A program made the translations under genes and the position numbers. Below the pieces are notes generated by a model. The model was not told the origin of the DNA. It made no database searches and saw nothing but the letters and a program-made list of their open reading frames with translations. From Macrostomum hystrix (taxonomy: Eukaryota > Platyhelminthes > Macrostomidae): DNA of 64,000 bases. Position 1 is the first letter of the stretch. Every line of letters starts with the position of its first letter. The stretch spans positions 5,260,001 to 5,324,000 of the forward strand of contig CATNEN010000007.1 in the NCBI GenBank assembly GCA_950097015.1, in the 5' to 3' direction. Below are positions 12,101 to 21,985 of this stretch, piece by piece.

Positions 12101-12917
12101 CTGTATATGATCTTCGGGAATCTGTATACGATCTTCGGGAATCTGTATACGACCTTCAGCAATCTGTATACGATCTTCAGCAATCTGTATACGATCTTCA
12201 GCAATCTGTATACGATCTTCGGGAATTTGTATATGATCTTCGGGAATCTGTATACGATCTTCGGGAATCTGTATACGACCTTCAGCAATCTGTATACGAT
12301 CTTCAGGAATCTGTATACGATCTTCGGGAATCTGTATACGATCTTCGGGAATCTGTATACGATCTTCGGGAATCTGTATACGATCTTCGGGAATCTGTAT
12401 ACGATCTTCGGGAATCTGTATACGATCTTCGGGAATCTGTATATGATCTTTGGGAATCTGTATACGATCTTCGGGAATCTGTATACGATCTTCGGGAATC
12501 TGTATACGATCTTCGGGAATCTGTATATGATCTTTGGGAATCTGTATACGATCTTCGGGAATCTGTATACGATCTTCGGGAATCTGTATACGATCTTCAG
12601 CAATCTGTATACGATCTTCGGGAATCTGTATACGATCTTCAGCAATCTGTATACGATCTTCGGGAATCTGTATACGATCTTCGGGAATCTGTATACGATC
12701 TTCGGGAATCTGTATACGATCTTCGGGAATCTGTATACGATCTACAGGAATTGGACCTTTAGGAACACTCAACCTGCTGATAGTATGTAGCGGTGAAATC
12801 GGGTTGTGCTCAAGTCATAATTTGAAAACACGGCAACTCACGAGTTCCATCGAATCGCGTGGCGATGGTGTCCAAGAAGGTGTTCTGCGGAGCCAGAAAG
12901 CCGCGCCTCTGTGGCAT
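1014..12917 (-). CDS. Elk-type (KCNH3/4/8-like) voltage-gated K+ channel, 5' five exons, partial
   Basis: Plasma-membrane voltage-gated potassium channel of the EAG family, Elk branch. Five exons, in order of transcription: 12842-12917 (ATG at 12917), 7115-7345, 4347-4457, 1350-1765 and 1014-1272. All junction phases agree (1,1,1,0), and 364 residues are covered. Exon 1 encodes [20 protein letters not shown], the Elk N-terminal cap. Exons 2-3 encode the PAS domain (residues about 13-135), with motifs [27 protein letters not shown] and [20 protein letters not shown]. Exon 4 is a low-complexity linker (Gln/Pro, a Ser run, Gly/Glu) ending [20 protein letters not shown]. Exon 5 carries [13 protein letters not shown] and the S1 helix [20 protein letters not shown] (about residues 313-333), then stops at VVFIAG just before S2. 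The last donor reads GCAAGT, a GC-AG intron. The voltage sensor, pore and cyclic-nucleotide-binding homology domain lie beyond the left edge. Elk rather than Erg or Eag is inferred from the PAS and pre-S1 motifs. The linker acceptor at 1765 is the least certain boundary. Confidence 0.9.
2535..2855. repeat. 15-bp minisatellite
   Basis: About 18 copies of GTAATGAAATCAGGG, degenerate at the left end and nearly perfect after 2600. It lies in the intron between channel exons 3 and 4. The 15-bp period keeps frames open on both strands (MKSGV repeated), but this is not coding. Confidence 0.95.
3349..3925. repeat. 35-bp minisatellite
   Basis: About 16 copies of a 35-bp unit containing CAGTACAGCCATGATTCA and TGTCACAAACACAG. 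Unit variants (CAGTT/CAGCT, TTCATT/TTCACT) recur roughly every three units, giving a loose 105-bp higher-order period. The last copies are degenerate. It lies in the same channel intron. Confidence 0.95.
4075..4111. repeat. Perfect 17-bp inverted repeat, 3-nt loop
   Basis: The arm CACGGTTATATAAGGAT (4075-4091) is followed by ATA and its exact reverse complement (4095-4111). It is in the intron between channel exons 3 and 4, about 235 nt from exon 3. No gene or known RNA family is recognised. It could be an extruding palindrome or the remains of a transposon end. Confidence 0.9.
4484..6140. repeat. 41-bp minisatellite with internal 533-bp duplication
   Basis: About 40 copies of a 41-bp unit (GGGATCAACTGG..., GGGGATCACAGCTGCCGC...) in the intron between channel exons 2 and 3. 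It begins 27 nt upstream of exon 3. Two rare unit variants, GCTGCCACACTGA and GGATCAAAGCTGCC, recur exactly 533 bp (13 units) apart, which shows a segmental duplication within the array. Confidence 0.97.
6838..7035. repeat. Degenerate TTCTCACCTG repeat
   Basis: About 15 loosely conserved copies of a 10-bp TTCTCACCTG-like word (also TTATCACCTA, TTCTCATC). It lies in the channel intron, about 80 nt downstream of exon 2 in the transcribed direction. Confidence 0.7.
7508..7855. repeat. 18-bp minisatellite
   Basis: About 19 copies of GGTGGGTGTTGGCAATGA and variants in channel intron 1. The period is a multiple of three, so several frames stay open, but the translations are pure repeats. Confidence 0.93.
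8310..9010. repeat. 21-bp minisatellite
   Basis: About 32 copies of a 21-bp unit, GTAGACAGGACTG plus TTACTATG. It is nearly perfect in the middle, with GTTAGAC variants at both ends. It lies in channel intron 1 and keeps three frames open (for example YYGRQDC repeated). Confidence 0.96.
9021..9160. repeat. GT/GAGT microsatellite
   Basis: (GTGTGAGT)n grading into (GT)n, directly after the 21-bp array. 9160-10200 holds no recognisable feature. Confidence 0.95.
10211..10591 (+). mobile_element. tRNA-derived SINE with 9-bp target-site duplication
   Basis: The 5' head is tRNA-like, with an A-box-like word TGGCAGAGCGG (10226-10236) and a B-box-like CCTCGATTCCG near 10270. The body contains GTACACTGCCTGACGATGAG, and the tail ends CTAATTATTATT. 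It is flanked by the direct repeat AAGCCACTA at 10202-10210 and 10592-10600. A second copy near 43.7 kb shares the head, the body and GGCACCAAATAAT. It lies in channel intron 1. It is probably Pol III-transcribed and moved by a LINE partner (family knowledge). Confidence 0.88.
10606..10716 (-). mobile_element. Possible second tRNA-like SINE fragment
   Basis: On the minus strand the word GGTTCGAATTCG matches a Pol III B box and is preceded by TGACAATCGAAGGTCC, resembling an anticodon arm to T-arm stretch. No full cloverleaf is visible. The SINE at 10211 would then be nested next to or in it. Confidence 0.3.
11795..12760. repeat. 21-bp minisatellite
   Basis: About 45 copies of ATCTTCGGGAATCTGTATAC plus G, with variants TTCAGCAATC and TATATGATCTTTGGG. 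It lies in channel intron 1, 82 nt from exon 1. Both strands stay open for over 300 codons, but the products are pure IQIPEDR or NLYTIFG repeats, so this is not a gene. Confidence 0.96.
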
Positions 12918-13479
12918 GGCTGACAGTTCACGCTAGTCCAACAACTGTTTCACTGCTGGACAGGTGAAAACGCCTTCTCAAGGGCCAGGCGGTCTCCCTT
13001 TGATGCTGAAGGAAGCAGCTTGTGGCGCTAAACTCGATCTGTCGCGGCTTGCCGGCCTCTTTAAAAAGCCGGCCTCTGTGCTGAGCGGCCAGGGGCTTTT
13101 GTGCTGGGGAGTTGGGACTTCGGGGAACTGGGATCTGAAGCGAGGGGATAGAGGGTGAGAAACTCCTAACTGGCTGTGCCTTGACGACAAATCCCGATTC
13201 ATGGCCCATTGGAACCGAGTGAAGTAAATAGTTTTATTATTTTCTAGTAAGCTTGTTTTTTTGTGACTAATTTACACGATCGAGCTTGACTACTTACTAG
13301 CACTCAAACAAGTAGCGATGATGGCATTTTATGCTAACTTTGCCGCTGTCTATTTAAAAACGAAAATCGAGCAAATTCACAAGCTGGTTTTCTTTCAGAG
13401 GACCGCAGATGGAATGCAGCTTTGGAAGGAATTCCAAAGCCCTCAAAACCTTTGGAAGCCCTCAAAATCTGCTCTCTTA

Positions 13480-13640
13480 CCTGTCTCATCCCTCCCCTGT
13501 CTCACCTCTCATCTCCCCCTGTCTCATCTCTCCCCTGTCTCACCTCTCCCCCGTCTCACCTCTCGCCCGTCTCATATATCCCCCGTCTCATCTCTCCCCC
13601 GTCTCATCTCTCCCCGACTCATCTCTCCCCTGCTCGCACC
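13480..13640. repeat. CT-rich CTCATCTCTCCCC repeat, left of LINE
   Basis: An irregular array of CTCATCTCTCCCCYGT words, abutting the 5' end of the LINE. The same motif resumes immediately after the LINE 3' end, so the element appears to sit inside one array. Confidence 0.85.
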
Positions 13641-14300
13641 GGCGGGACACAGTGCCTGTGAGGTATGAGTCAGTCCAGGCCCACGGGCTTTGGTCTGCGA
13701 TGCCTCACACCTGCAGCCGTTTTTTGAGCAGGCCTGGCAGGAAGGAGACCTGTACCTTCGGGTGCAGGAATCCCTCCAACGCTGTCCCGTCAGCTGACCC
13801 ATGGGTACACGTCCCGCGAGTGTTCAAGGCTGACCCTAGGGCAGCCGGACAGAATGGGCAACAGCGCTGGATGACCCATCCAGGGCCTCCGGCCAAACTG
13901 GGTACCTCTAGCCCCGGCTGGAGGGAAAGGTGTCACCCTTTGACCTTAACAGGGTATGTGGCTTGTCCGCAATTTTCGTGCACCTGTGCGTGATCAGGTA
14001 CCTCTGGCTACGGCCCTGAGGGACAGGTGTCACCCTTTGACCTTAACAGGGTTTGCGGCCAGCCCGCAGGCCTCGGCGCCGGCTCAATGGCACCCTCCAA
14101 TGTCCCAGTGTTGACCGTGCTGATGGACGCTTGGCCAGGGAGTAGTCTGGTCTCTTACGGTTCCTCCCGGTGGTCCTGGCATCCCACCCCGGGTTGTAAC
14201 TTGTCTTTTTTGACTGCCCCCGCTCAGTTTTGGGATCGCGGCTGAGCGGGTTATTCCTGCCTGTGTCTACAGGAAGCCCCTCTCTTCATTGCAGCTTTCA

Positions 14301-15848
14301 ATGGCTTCTAGCCCTTCAACTGCTCCGGCCGAGGACACCATGGTGCCTGAGGCCATACACGCTGCGGCGCCCGGGCTAGCTGGCCCCGCGACCGCCACAA
14401 ATGCCGCGCTGCCCAACTCGCGCGATGACCGGGGCGCTAAGCGCTCCACCACCTCTGGAGCGGCAAAACGCCGTAGGCGCATGCTGGCCCACGGCACGTC
14501 GGCTCCATTGACCAAGGACCAGGCCCAGGCCAGAGGGGCCGAAGGGGCTCTGCCTAGGGCGGGGGCTGGGGCGGGGGGCCTTGTGCCTCCTGCCCAGGCT
14601 CCTGCACGGGGCGGAGCCCACGACGCCCCGAGGCCAGGGTCGCGGGCCAAGGAGGGCCCGGCGCCCATCCGGACGGCTGCCCGGCCCGAAGGAGAAGCGG
14701 AGGCGGAGGGCCCTGTGCCCACCGCCGACGCAGATCCCGAGGGTGGGGACGCCACCGGACAGGGCCCGGGACCACAAGCTACCTACGCCGCCATCGCACG
14801 TAGGCAACCTGCCGTCATCATCACCGGCAGAGACGGGAAAAGGCTGAGCAGCGAACAGCTCAGCGACATTTGCCGCAACATAGATGCTATGTTGTGGCAA
14901 CTTCAACTGAAGGGCGAGCCCCTGGCGGTCGGCGCAAGCGCTACCAGGGAATCGTGCTTCGTCGTCTGGCCCGGCGATGCGGAATCGGGGCGGCGGCTCC
15001 TCGAGTTGCTGCCCACGCAGAGCTGGGCGGCTGGCCTCGAGTTCCTACGGGAGAACGAGCCACCAAAGACCAAGCGACACCGTATCTTCGTCCCGGCGAA
15101 AAGTGTCGTCACCAGCGCTGAGGACCTCCGCAGGGGCCTCATCGCGATGAACCGGGAGCTGCCGACAGCGGGCCTGATCGTGCACCGCACGATCCTGCGC
15201 CCCGACGGCACCGGTTTCACCGCCATTCTGGGCCTGTCCGAGCAATGGACACGCCGCTACCCAGATGGCGCCAACATTTGCATTGGTCTGTGGAAGACCA
15301 AAATCTTCGCCTTCGAGGCGGATAAAACCCGAGGTCAGACCGGGCCCACCACCGTACCGGCCAATGAAGGGTCCTCGGACCCCAAGGCTGGGACTGGGGG
15401 CAGGGCCCAGTCGTCCCGCCAAAAAAGGCCAGAGCGTGCCATCGCTGGCAGCTCTGAGCGTCGCCCCGCGCGTGTCACAAAGCGCCGGGGCCTTCTCCAG
15501 CGGGCCTCCGAGGTGGTGCGAACCGCCAAGATGGCCCAGCTGCGCGCTGAGATGCGCGGTGGCCCACCGGGGCAGGCGCCGCAACCAAGGGCTACGGGGG
15601 AGGCCTCAGAGGTGCCCAGCTCCATCGAGCAGGGCCCTTCGAGCGCCCCTCCCACGGCCCAGGGAGCGGTGTCGGCTCCAGTTGAGGGCGACTCTGGGCC
15701 TGGGCTCGGGGCCGGGGGCGGGGACTGGGCGGCTGACGCCGTCGAGTTCCCGTCTCCGGCTCGGGGCCTGAGCACGGAGGAGCCCATGGCTACCGACATC
15801 GACCCGGAGGAGGAGGACCGCCTTCTGGCTGGGTCCCCCTCCAAGTAG
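14301..15848 (+). CDS. LINE ORF1, Gag-like protein
   Basis: 515 residues from the ATG at 14301. An in-frame TTG lies 12 nt upstream, but the ATG is the sensible start. The N-terminal 170 residues are Ala/Pro/Gly-rich and disordered. A folded centre (about residues 175-345) holds TYAAIARRQPAVIITGRDGK and MNRELPTAGLIVHRTILRP. The rest is Arg- and then acid-rich, ending DIDPEEEDRLLAGSPSK. Its position before an RT ORF makes it the RNA-binding ORF1p of the element. I see no CCHC zinc knuckle, which is unusual for R1/I-type Gag. The reading frame is intact, with very high GC like ORF2. Confidence 0.85.
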   Translation: MASSPSTAPAEDTMVPEAIHAAAPGLAGPATATNAALPNSRDDRGAKRSTTSGAAKRRRRMLAHGTSAPLTKDQAQARGAEGALPRAGAGAGGLVPPAQAPARGGAHDAPRPGSRAKEGPAPIRTAARPEGEAEAEGPVPTADADPEGGDATGQGPGPQATYAAIARRQPAVIITGRDGKRLSSEQLSDICRNIDAMLWQLQLKGEPLAVGASATRESCFVVWPGDAESGRRLLELLPTQSWAAGLEFLRENEPPKTKRHRIFVPAKSVVTSAEDLRRGLIAMNRELPTAGLIVHRTILRPDGTGFTAILGLSEQWTRRYPDGANICIGLWKTKIFAFEADKTRGQTGPTTVPANEGSSDPKAGTGGRAQSSRQKRPERAIAGSSERRPARVTKRRGLLQRASEVVRTAKMAQLRAEMRGGPPGQAPQPRATGEASEVPSSIEQGPSSAPPTAQGAVSAPVEGDSGPGLGAGGGDWAADAVEFPSPARGLSTEEPMATDIDPEEEDRLLAGSPSK

Positions 15849-15860
15849 ACCTCTGCCTGC

Positions 15861-18800
15861 ATGATGATCCCCGGAATATCATGTCTGCAAGTTAACACCC
15901 AGCACTGCGTGGCAGCATCAGTCAATCTGATGCGCACGACAGAGCGCATGATGCCGGGCCTTGTACTTGTGCAGGAGCCCTGGCTATCAAAGAACAAGCC
16001 AAGCAACATTCCTGCTGGCTATGACTGCTTCTGCATGGCAGACTCTGTCCGCCCTAGATCACTGATCTATGCCGCAAAAGCCTTAAATGCGTGGATGAGA
16101 CCCGATCTCTCTAACGGGGACATCTGCGTCATCCAATCTGCACACATTGTGCCTAACAAGTTGACCCTCGTGGCATCCGCCTACCTGGCAGGCGACGCCC
16201 CCGTGGTTAGCGATACCCTCGTCGCCCTCTGTGAATTCGCCAGGGCACGAAACTTCGAGCTGCTCCTCGCGGGAGATGTAAACTCGCATCACACCCACTG
16301 GGGTAGCTCAAAAATCAATGACCGCGGCGAAGAGCTCCTGGCCTTCGTCAGCGGCACGCCTCTAAACTTCTGCAATGTGGGCAACACGCCCACTTTCGAC
16401 AATGGGCGGTGGGCTGAGGTGCTTGACGTCACCCTGGCCTCACCCGGCATCCTCCCAAGGATGCTGGGGTGGGAGGTGTGGGAGACCGAAAGCTCGCTCT
16501 CGGACCACCGTTTCATCCGTTTCAACATCGGCACCCCCGATAAGAAGCAAAAGCCTATTTGGAGGCGTAATGTCAGAAATACCGACTGGCCCGCGTTCAG
16601 CCAAAAGCTGCATGAGGGCCTTCGGGATTCTGACCCCTCCATGGCCATGGAAACCACGCAGGACCTGGATGGAGTGGCTGCCCTGCTGGGCGGCGCCATC
16701 ACAGAGGCCTACGAAATGGCTTGCCCGCTCAAAGCCTACAAAGGCAAAAAATCGGCCCCCTGGTGGAACCCCGAGCTCGGAGTCCTAAGACGCCGAGCTA
16801 AGGCTCTCCAGAGGAAGCTGAAAACCTCGCACGACCCTGATGACAAAGAGGCCTATACTCGCGCCATCCATGAGTTTAAGGGCCGGGTCAGAAGGGCAAA
16901 AGCGGACAAGTGGCGACAATACTGCGAAGGGCTTGAGGGCTCGCGGCCCACGGCCCGCGTGGTAAAGGCGCTCACCAACGACCGCTTCTCCAAGCTCTCA
17001 TCGATTAAAAAGCCGGACGGCTCGATCACTGAGCGCCCGGAGGAAACGCTCGAGCTTATGCTAGGGCATTTCTTCCCGAGTGTACCGGCGCACTTCGGCC
17101 CAGACGACCACTCGCGTGGAGGTCAGGGCCTGGCTCAGTCACTCGTTACGAATGACCGCATCGTTCGCGCGGCTAAGTCATTCAATCCTTTTAAAGCACC
17201 TGGGCCAGATGGTATATATCCGGCCTTTCTGCATGAAGCGGTTAAAAATGGCCGCTTCCTCCATCTCCTCTGCAGACTTCTACGGGCCTGCATCGTGCTG
17301 GGCTACGTACCAGCGCGGTGGCATGAAGCCCGGGTCGTCTTCATCCCGAAGCCCGCCAAAGGCGACTATCGCTCGGTCAAGTCTTATCGCCCGATAAGCT
17401 TGACTTCCACCTGCCTCAAGCTCATGGAAAGACTGGTGCTCTGGCGCCTTCTTACTGTAGAGCTAGGGCGGGCCCCGCTCTCCCCAAACCAGCACGCCTT
17501 TCGGGCGGGCCGGTCCACGGAGAGCGCCCTCCACTGCATTGTGGAGACTCTCGAGAAGGCAGTGCTGGGCAGCGGTTTTGCCCTGGCTGTTTTCCTTGAT
17601 ATTGAGGGGGCCTTCGATAACGTTATTTTCGAAGCCTTTGAGAAGGCCCTGGTTTCCAGGGCCACTCACCCCCACCTCGTCCGTTGGGTCATGTACATGA
17701 TCCGGAATCGCCACGTGGTGGCCCACCTCGAAGGCAGAGTGCTCTCGGCACCTGTCCTAAAAGGAGGGCCCCAAGGTGGCGTCCTCACCCCACTGCTGTG
17801 GAATCTCGTCATGGATGAGCTGCTAAAAAGCACTCGGCCTGACCCAGTCCTGAAGGTGGGATATGCCGACGATGTGACCGCCATCTGCGCGGGCCCCTCG
17901 GCGGAAACCACCAGGGACCTCATTCAGGGCTTTATCAACAGGGCGGTGCGCTGGGCGGACCAATGCGGGCTCCGACTCTCTGAGTCCAAGACCGTTGCGG
18001 TTATGTTTACCAGCAGGCTGCGCTGGACCATTGAGCCTCTGACTCTCTATGGCAAGAATATTGCCATGGAAAAGCAGGTCCGGTGCCTTGGTATCCTGCT
18101 AGACCATAGGCTTAACTGGACCCCGCACATTACCACAAAGGCCAAGAGGGCCCTGGCCATTCTGGCGCAAGTCAGGCGAGCCGTGGGCACCACTTGGGGG
18201 CTTACCCCCAAAAACCTTTGGTGGATTTACACGGCGATCATTAGACCGTCAGTCGCTTACGCTGGCCTCATCTGGGCCAGTGCCATGAGCATCCAGAAAA
18301 ACCTGGAGGCGCTTTATAGGGTGCAGGGCAGAGCCTGTCGCATGACGCTGGGCGCCCCACCCTCCACTCCCTTTGAAGGCATGAACGCTTTCCTCAACGC
18401 TACACCCATTGACATTTTTGTTAAGGGGGAAGCGGCAAAGTCCACCCGTCGTCTCCTTGATGCGGGTGTATCCTTCCAGAATTCGCGAGCCTTCTCGAAG
18501 CGCTCCCTTCTGCCCCACTCTGACCTCTGCCTGAAAACTCTGGGCGAGTGCGTAGGGCTCACCATCCTTTCGGACGGGGCCCCGGCCACTTTACTCCGGA
18601 GCCACAGGTACAAAGTCAGCATCTTCCCTCGTAATGAGGTAAAGGACTGCTGGGATGACCCCGCAGTCCACTGTTACACTGACGGCTCCCTGATGAACGG
18701 TAAATCGGGATTCGGGGTGTGCGTCGCCTCGGGTGGCGAGGTCCTCTGGACCCACTCCCAACACTGTGGCAAGAGCTCAAGCGTTTTCCAAAACGAAATG

Positions 18801-19565
18801 CTCGCCATCAGTTTCTGTGCGGCTGAGCTGCGCCAGAGGCAGCTGGCTGGTCGGAGGATCTTTTTTCACTCCGACAGTCAAGCAGCCCTCAAGGCCCTCA
18901 GTCGCTGCACCTCTCGCTCCAGAACCACCTTGGACTGCAACACCCAGTTAAACGGTTTGGCGCAGTCTAACAAGGTGGAGCTGATGTGGATCCCTGGGCA
19001 CGCCGGGCTCACAGGGAATGAGATGGCGGACGAGCTTGCAAAGGCTGGAGCAGCCAGCTCCCTGATGGGCCCGGGCCCGGAATCCCCGATCCCCGCCTCC
19101 GTTGTCAACTCCAGCATCAACCACTGGATGGAGACCCAGCACCGGAGGAGGTGGTCCAGCACCCTGAACTGTCGCCAGTCCAGGGCTGCGGTGCCAACCC
19201 CCTCTAGTAACCTGCGTAAGGCCTTACTCAGGCTAAACCGCAGAGACCTGAGAGCAGTCACCATGGCCCTTTCGGGACATGGCTGCTTCACCAGACACCG
19301 CTACCTCCAAGGCCACGTGCCTGAGGAAACGTGTCCTTTCTGCTGCTCCGGCCGTGAAAACGCCGAGCATTTCATTTGCCACTGCCCGGCCTTCACCCGG
19401 GCTAGGCTAAAACACCTCGGGCCGACACCGACTCTTGCCGAAGCCTGCTCGCCCGAGAACATCCCTCAGCTCGCCCACTTCCTCCGGGATACCGGCCGAG
19501 CTGATTTCTTCCCAGCCTATGGCGAGGAAGATCGCGCGGCGGAACCGACCGACGGACCACCCTGA
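15861..19565 (+). CDS. LINE ORF2: AP endonuclease, reverse transcriptase, RNase H, zinc finger
   Basis: 1,234 residues, intact, starting 12 nt after ORF1 stops. Residues about 5-225 are an AP-type endonuclease with [23 protein letters not shown] (near 137) and SDHRFIRF (near 213). Residues about 430-740 are the reverse transcriptase, with [58 protein letters not shown] and the catalytic GYADDV (near 667). Residues about 935-1060 are RNase H, with [29 protein letters not shown] and [19 protein letters not shown], so the D-E-D-D set is present. Near 1160 is the C-terminal CPFCC...EHFICHC zinc finger typical of these ORFs. It nicks the target and reverse-transcribes its own RNA there (family knowledge). 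Confidence 0.96.
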   Translation: MMIPGISCLQVNTQHCVAASVNLMRTTERMMPGLVLVQEPWLSKNKPSNIPAGYDCFCMADSVRPRSLIYAAKALNAWMRPDLSNGDICVIQSAHIVPNKLTLVASAYLAGDAPVVSDTLVALCEFARARNFELLLAGDVNSHHTHWGSSKINDRGEELLAFVSGTPLNFCNVGNTPTFDNGRWAEVLDVTLASPGILPRMLGWEVWETESSLSDHRFIRFNIGTPDKKQKPIWRRNVRNTDWPAFSQKLHEGLRDSDPSMAMETTQDLDGVAALLGGAITEAYEMACPLKAYKGKKSAPWWNPELGVLRRRAKALQRKLKTSHDPDDKEAYTRAIHEFKGRVRRAKADKWRQYCEGLEGSRPTARVVKALTNDRFSKLSSIKKPDGSITERPEETLELMLGHFFPSVPAHFGPDDHSRGGQGLAQSLVTNDRIVRAAKSFNPFKAPGPDGIYPAFLHEAVKNGRFLHLLCRLLRACIVLGYVPARWHEARVVFIPKPAKGDYRSVKSYRPISLTSTCLKLMERLVLWRLLTVELGRAPLSPNQHAFRAGRSTESALHCIVETLEKAVLGSGFALAVFLDIEGAFDNVIFEAFEKALVSRATHPHLVRWVMYMIRNRHVVAHLEGRVLSAPVLKGGPQGGVLTPLLWNLVMDELLKSTRPDPVLKVGYADDVTAICAGPSAETTRDLIQGFINRAVRWADQCGLRLSESKTVAVMFTSRLRWTIEPLTLYGKNIAMEKQVRCLGILLDHRLNWTPHITTKAKRALAILAQVRRAVGTTWGLTPKNLWWIYTAIIRPSVAYAGLIWASAMSIQKNLEALYRVQGRACRMTLGAPPSTPFEGMNAFLNATPIDIFVKGEAAKSTRRLLDAGVSFQNSRAFSKRSLLPHSDLCLKTLGECVGLTILSDGAPATLLRSHRYKVSIFPRNEVKDCWDDPAVHCYTDGSLMNGKSGFGVCVASGGEVLWTHSQHCGKSSSVFQNEMLAISFCAAELRQRQLAGRRIFFHSDSQAALKALSRCTSRSRTTLDCNTQLNGLAQSNKVELMWIPGHAGLTGNEMADELAKAGAASSLMGPGPESPIPASVVNSSINHWMETQHRRRWSSTLNCRQSRAAVPTPSSNLRKALLRLNRRDLRAVTMALSGHGCFTRHRYLQGHVPEETCPFCCSGRENAEHFICHCPAFTRARLKHLGPTPTLAEACSPENIPQLAHFLRDTGRADFFPAYGEEDRAAEPTDGPP

Positions 19566-19683
19566 GCGGCACCGCCTCGCTGGAGGCCGTCTGGCTGCCA
19601 GGGGTTAGCGATATGGGCGGCAACAGCCGCCTCCTCGCTGCGTCCGTCATGGAGGCCCCCTGCCGCTAAGTCAAGTAAGTCAA

Positions 19684-19815
19684 GTCATCTCTCCCCTATC
19701 TCATCTCTCCTCTGCCTTGTCTCTCCCCCGTCTCATCTCTCCCCCGACTCATCTCCCCGTCTCATCTCCCCGTCTCATCTCCCCGTCTCATCTCCCCCTG
19801 TCTCATCTCTCCCCT
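19684..19815. repeat. CT-rich CTCATCTCTCCCC repeat, right of LINE
   Basis: Continuation of the motif seen at 13480-13640, with many CTCATCTCCCCGT units. It marks the 3' junction of the LINE. Confidence 0.85.
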
Positions 19816-20893
19816 GTATTAACTTTCTTCTGACTCTGCTTTTATCTGCCTCATAACTCTACTGTCTCTCACCACTCCATCTCCCGCTTGTCCACTCACG
19901 AAGGAGGCAGTGCCCACATGGTCAATTTTCTGGCGTTGGTATTTCCTACTTTATTTAAGCTAATATTAATTTAATTAAATGGAAATTCAATAAATTATAT
20001 TTAAACTTAAAACAAATTTAAACACACGCCAGTAAGTTCTTCAAGTCCATGACCTGAACCCTGAAACCTGTCTAATCCTTGGCAATACGATCTTCCCCGA
20101 AACTGTTTATGCATTTTGTGTATGCAATCGCTCTGCATGTTGCTGCTTGCCCTAGCCACAAAAAATATCATATGATTTCAAGGTGAAAGTCCCCACTAGA
20201 AATTCCTATTTCTAAATTATATAAATATAAGGCCCTTTGAAACTCGAGAATTTATTAATCCAACCAGTAAGGTTAGCTAGATTGTTTGGTTAGCTGAAAT
20301 ATTTCGACTTCAATGCCTAGATACTAGTAAATATATCTAGCATTTAAGCCAGGGGGCAACAGAAGGTTCACTTGTGCTGTTGGGTAATAGGTTGATTCCT
20401 GAGATTTAGCAAGCCTTCTGTATCTATCTGTATTGCTGTTGATCAGAATTTCGATCGCTTATCAAGACAAACAAGGGCCAGCCGGCCTGGATAATATTGC
20501 CAGCACTGTGCGTTACTAACAACCTTTGTGTGCCCCCAACATTTGCCTTCTCTTTGTTTTACCGCGGTGTTGGTTGGCCCAGGCCGATTGAGTTTGGCCT
20601 GAAACCCTTCCTGCGTGCCGGGGGTTGGGGCTATTGCGTGTACAGGGCCGCACTGTACATTGGCTTCCACCCTACCCGGTCCTCAATTTGCGATGAAAAG
20701 AGACACATGCACGCAAGGAATGTACACTGGTTCGTTGGAAATGAGCGCCTAATATGCGTCAGCCCTTAAATTTTCATTCCATCGGACCTCCGACAGCCCA
20801 AACTGGTTTTATAAAATAATAAAGCGGCTCCTTAATCACAGTCAAGAGAAGGGACTTGTGAAGCCAGGTTTAAAATAGAAGAACAGGAAGATC
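19816..20893. other. Intergenic spacer upstream of GILT gene
   Basis: AT-rich, without tandem repeats. A 90-codon open frame at 20497-20769 has no recognisable domain. The GILT promoter should lie here, but I see no clear motif. Confidence 0.5.
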
Positions 20894-21786
20894 ATGACTT
20901 GTCAACTGCTCACGACATTCTTGCTGCTCGGCAGTCTCTTGGCCCTAGCTGCCACGTCATCTGTTCTCCGCTTCAACAGCAACCCAAGCAGCCGATGCAA
21001 CCAGTCGCCGTCTGTCTGGTGCGGCTCTGCTGACGTGGCCGAAGCCTGCGGAGTTGCCAGCCAATGCCGGGGAGATAAGCGAGTCCAGAGGGCGGCTGAC
21101 CCGGTGGAGGTGACCCTCTACATGGAGTCGCTGTGCCCCGACTGCAAGAGCTTCTTCAAGAATCAGTTCTACCCCACCTGGCTCAAGCTGAACGCCTCCG
21201 GCATCATGATTGTCGACGTAGTGCCCTTCGGCAACGCCAAGGAGACCATCAAGGGCCACCGTTGGTTATTCGAGTGCCAGCACGGACCTGCCGAGTGCGA
21301 GGGCAACCAGATTGAGACCTGCGCAGTCGGCCTACTCAACGACCAGCCGGACCGGTGGATGGCCTACCTGTCCTGCGTGGAGGACCGCTCCACCGCCGAC
21401 AACATGCTGCAGGTGGCCCAGCAGTGCGCCGGGGCGCTGAACATCAGCTTCGAACACATCAACACCTGCTCTCACAACGAGTGGGGTGACAAGCTGGAGC
21501 ACTGGATGGCGGAGAGGACCCAGACCCTCAACCCGCCGCTCACCTACGTGCCCTGGGTCACCATCAACGGGGTGAGTAGCTCACTTGATGTAGACTCATA
21601 GACTGGTACACTGGTACAAACTGGTATAGAAATGTACAATAATTTCCTTAATTATGAACCGAACAGGTGCACAATGAGGACATCCAGAAACAGGCCGAGT
21701 CCAACCTCTTGCAGCTGGTGTGTTCCACCTACAAGGGCGCCAAACCGAGCGTCTGCAACCAGGCCGCCTCGCGCTGCTACAAATGA
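20894..21786 (+). CDS. GILT, gamma-interferon-inducible lysosomal thiol reductase homolog
   Basis: Two exons, 20894-21571 and 21667-21786, with a 95-nt intron (donor GTGAGT, acceptor AACAG, phase 0). They give 265 residues. A signal peptide covers about residues 1-22 (TTFLLLGSLLALAAT). Residues 35-58 show the Cys and Trp spacing of a saposin A-type module (SPSVWCGSADVAEAC). Residues about 71-255 are the thioredoxin-like GILT domain, with active site CPDC at 81-84 and the family signature CQHGPAECEGNQIETC at 128-143, followed by TYVPWVTING and a Cys-rich C-terminus. N-glycosylation sites include NASG and NISF. The enzyme reduces protein disulfides in lysosomes or outside the cell at acid pH; in invertebrates it is linked to innate immunity. 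The exon-1 frame runs ten codons past the donor to a stop, so the spliced form is the sensible model. Confidence 0.95.
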
Positions 21787-21979
21787 CCTCCGTCACTGCC
21801 CGATGAGCCTACGGCATGAGCTGTTTAACTCCTAATCGTGTTCATTAATGCTTCTTTTTAATTTTCATACGAGCGCGCTTCGTGTCAAAACAATTATCAG
21901 TAACGACTAAACAAATTTGGCGCGAATTTAAATAAGTTGAAAAACTGGCATGGAATTATTTATCGAGGCCGATGGTCTT

Positions 21980-21985
21980 AATAAA
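21980..21985 (+). terminator. Candidate polyadenylation signal of GILT gene
   Basis: AATAAA, 194 nt after the GILT stop codon. Others nearby are also possible. 21990-22470 is AT-rich and empty. Confidence 0.5.

Larger units (their letters stand above)
13641..19683 (+). mobile_element. Full-length two-ORF non-LTR retrotransposon (I/LOA/R1-like group)
   Basis: An autonomous LINE of about 6 kb with a 5' UTR of about 660 nt, ORF1, a 12-nt gap, ORF2 and a short 3' UTR ending in AAGTC-type tandem words. The 5' UTR contains two partial copies (about 13900 and 14000) of a block including GTGTCACCCTTTGACCTTAA, like promoter monomers. Both ORFs are uninterrupted, which suggests recent activity. The boundaries are set from the flanking CT-rich repeat on both sides and are approximate. 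A 5'-truncated relative of the 3' UTR lies at 35359-35447. Clade assignment is by architecture (APE endonuclease plus RT plus RNase H) and not by phylogeny. Confidence 0.92.

Noticed and set aside
11738-12790. Long open frames of about 340 codons on both strands
   Set aside because: They are translations of the 21-bp minisatellite (IQIPEDR or NLYTIFG repeats). A period divisible by three keeps frames open, and the array lies in an intron of the channel gene.
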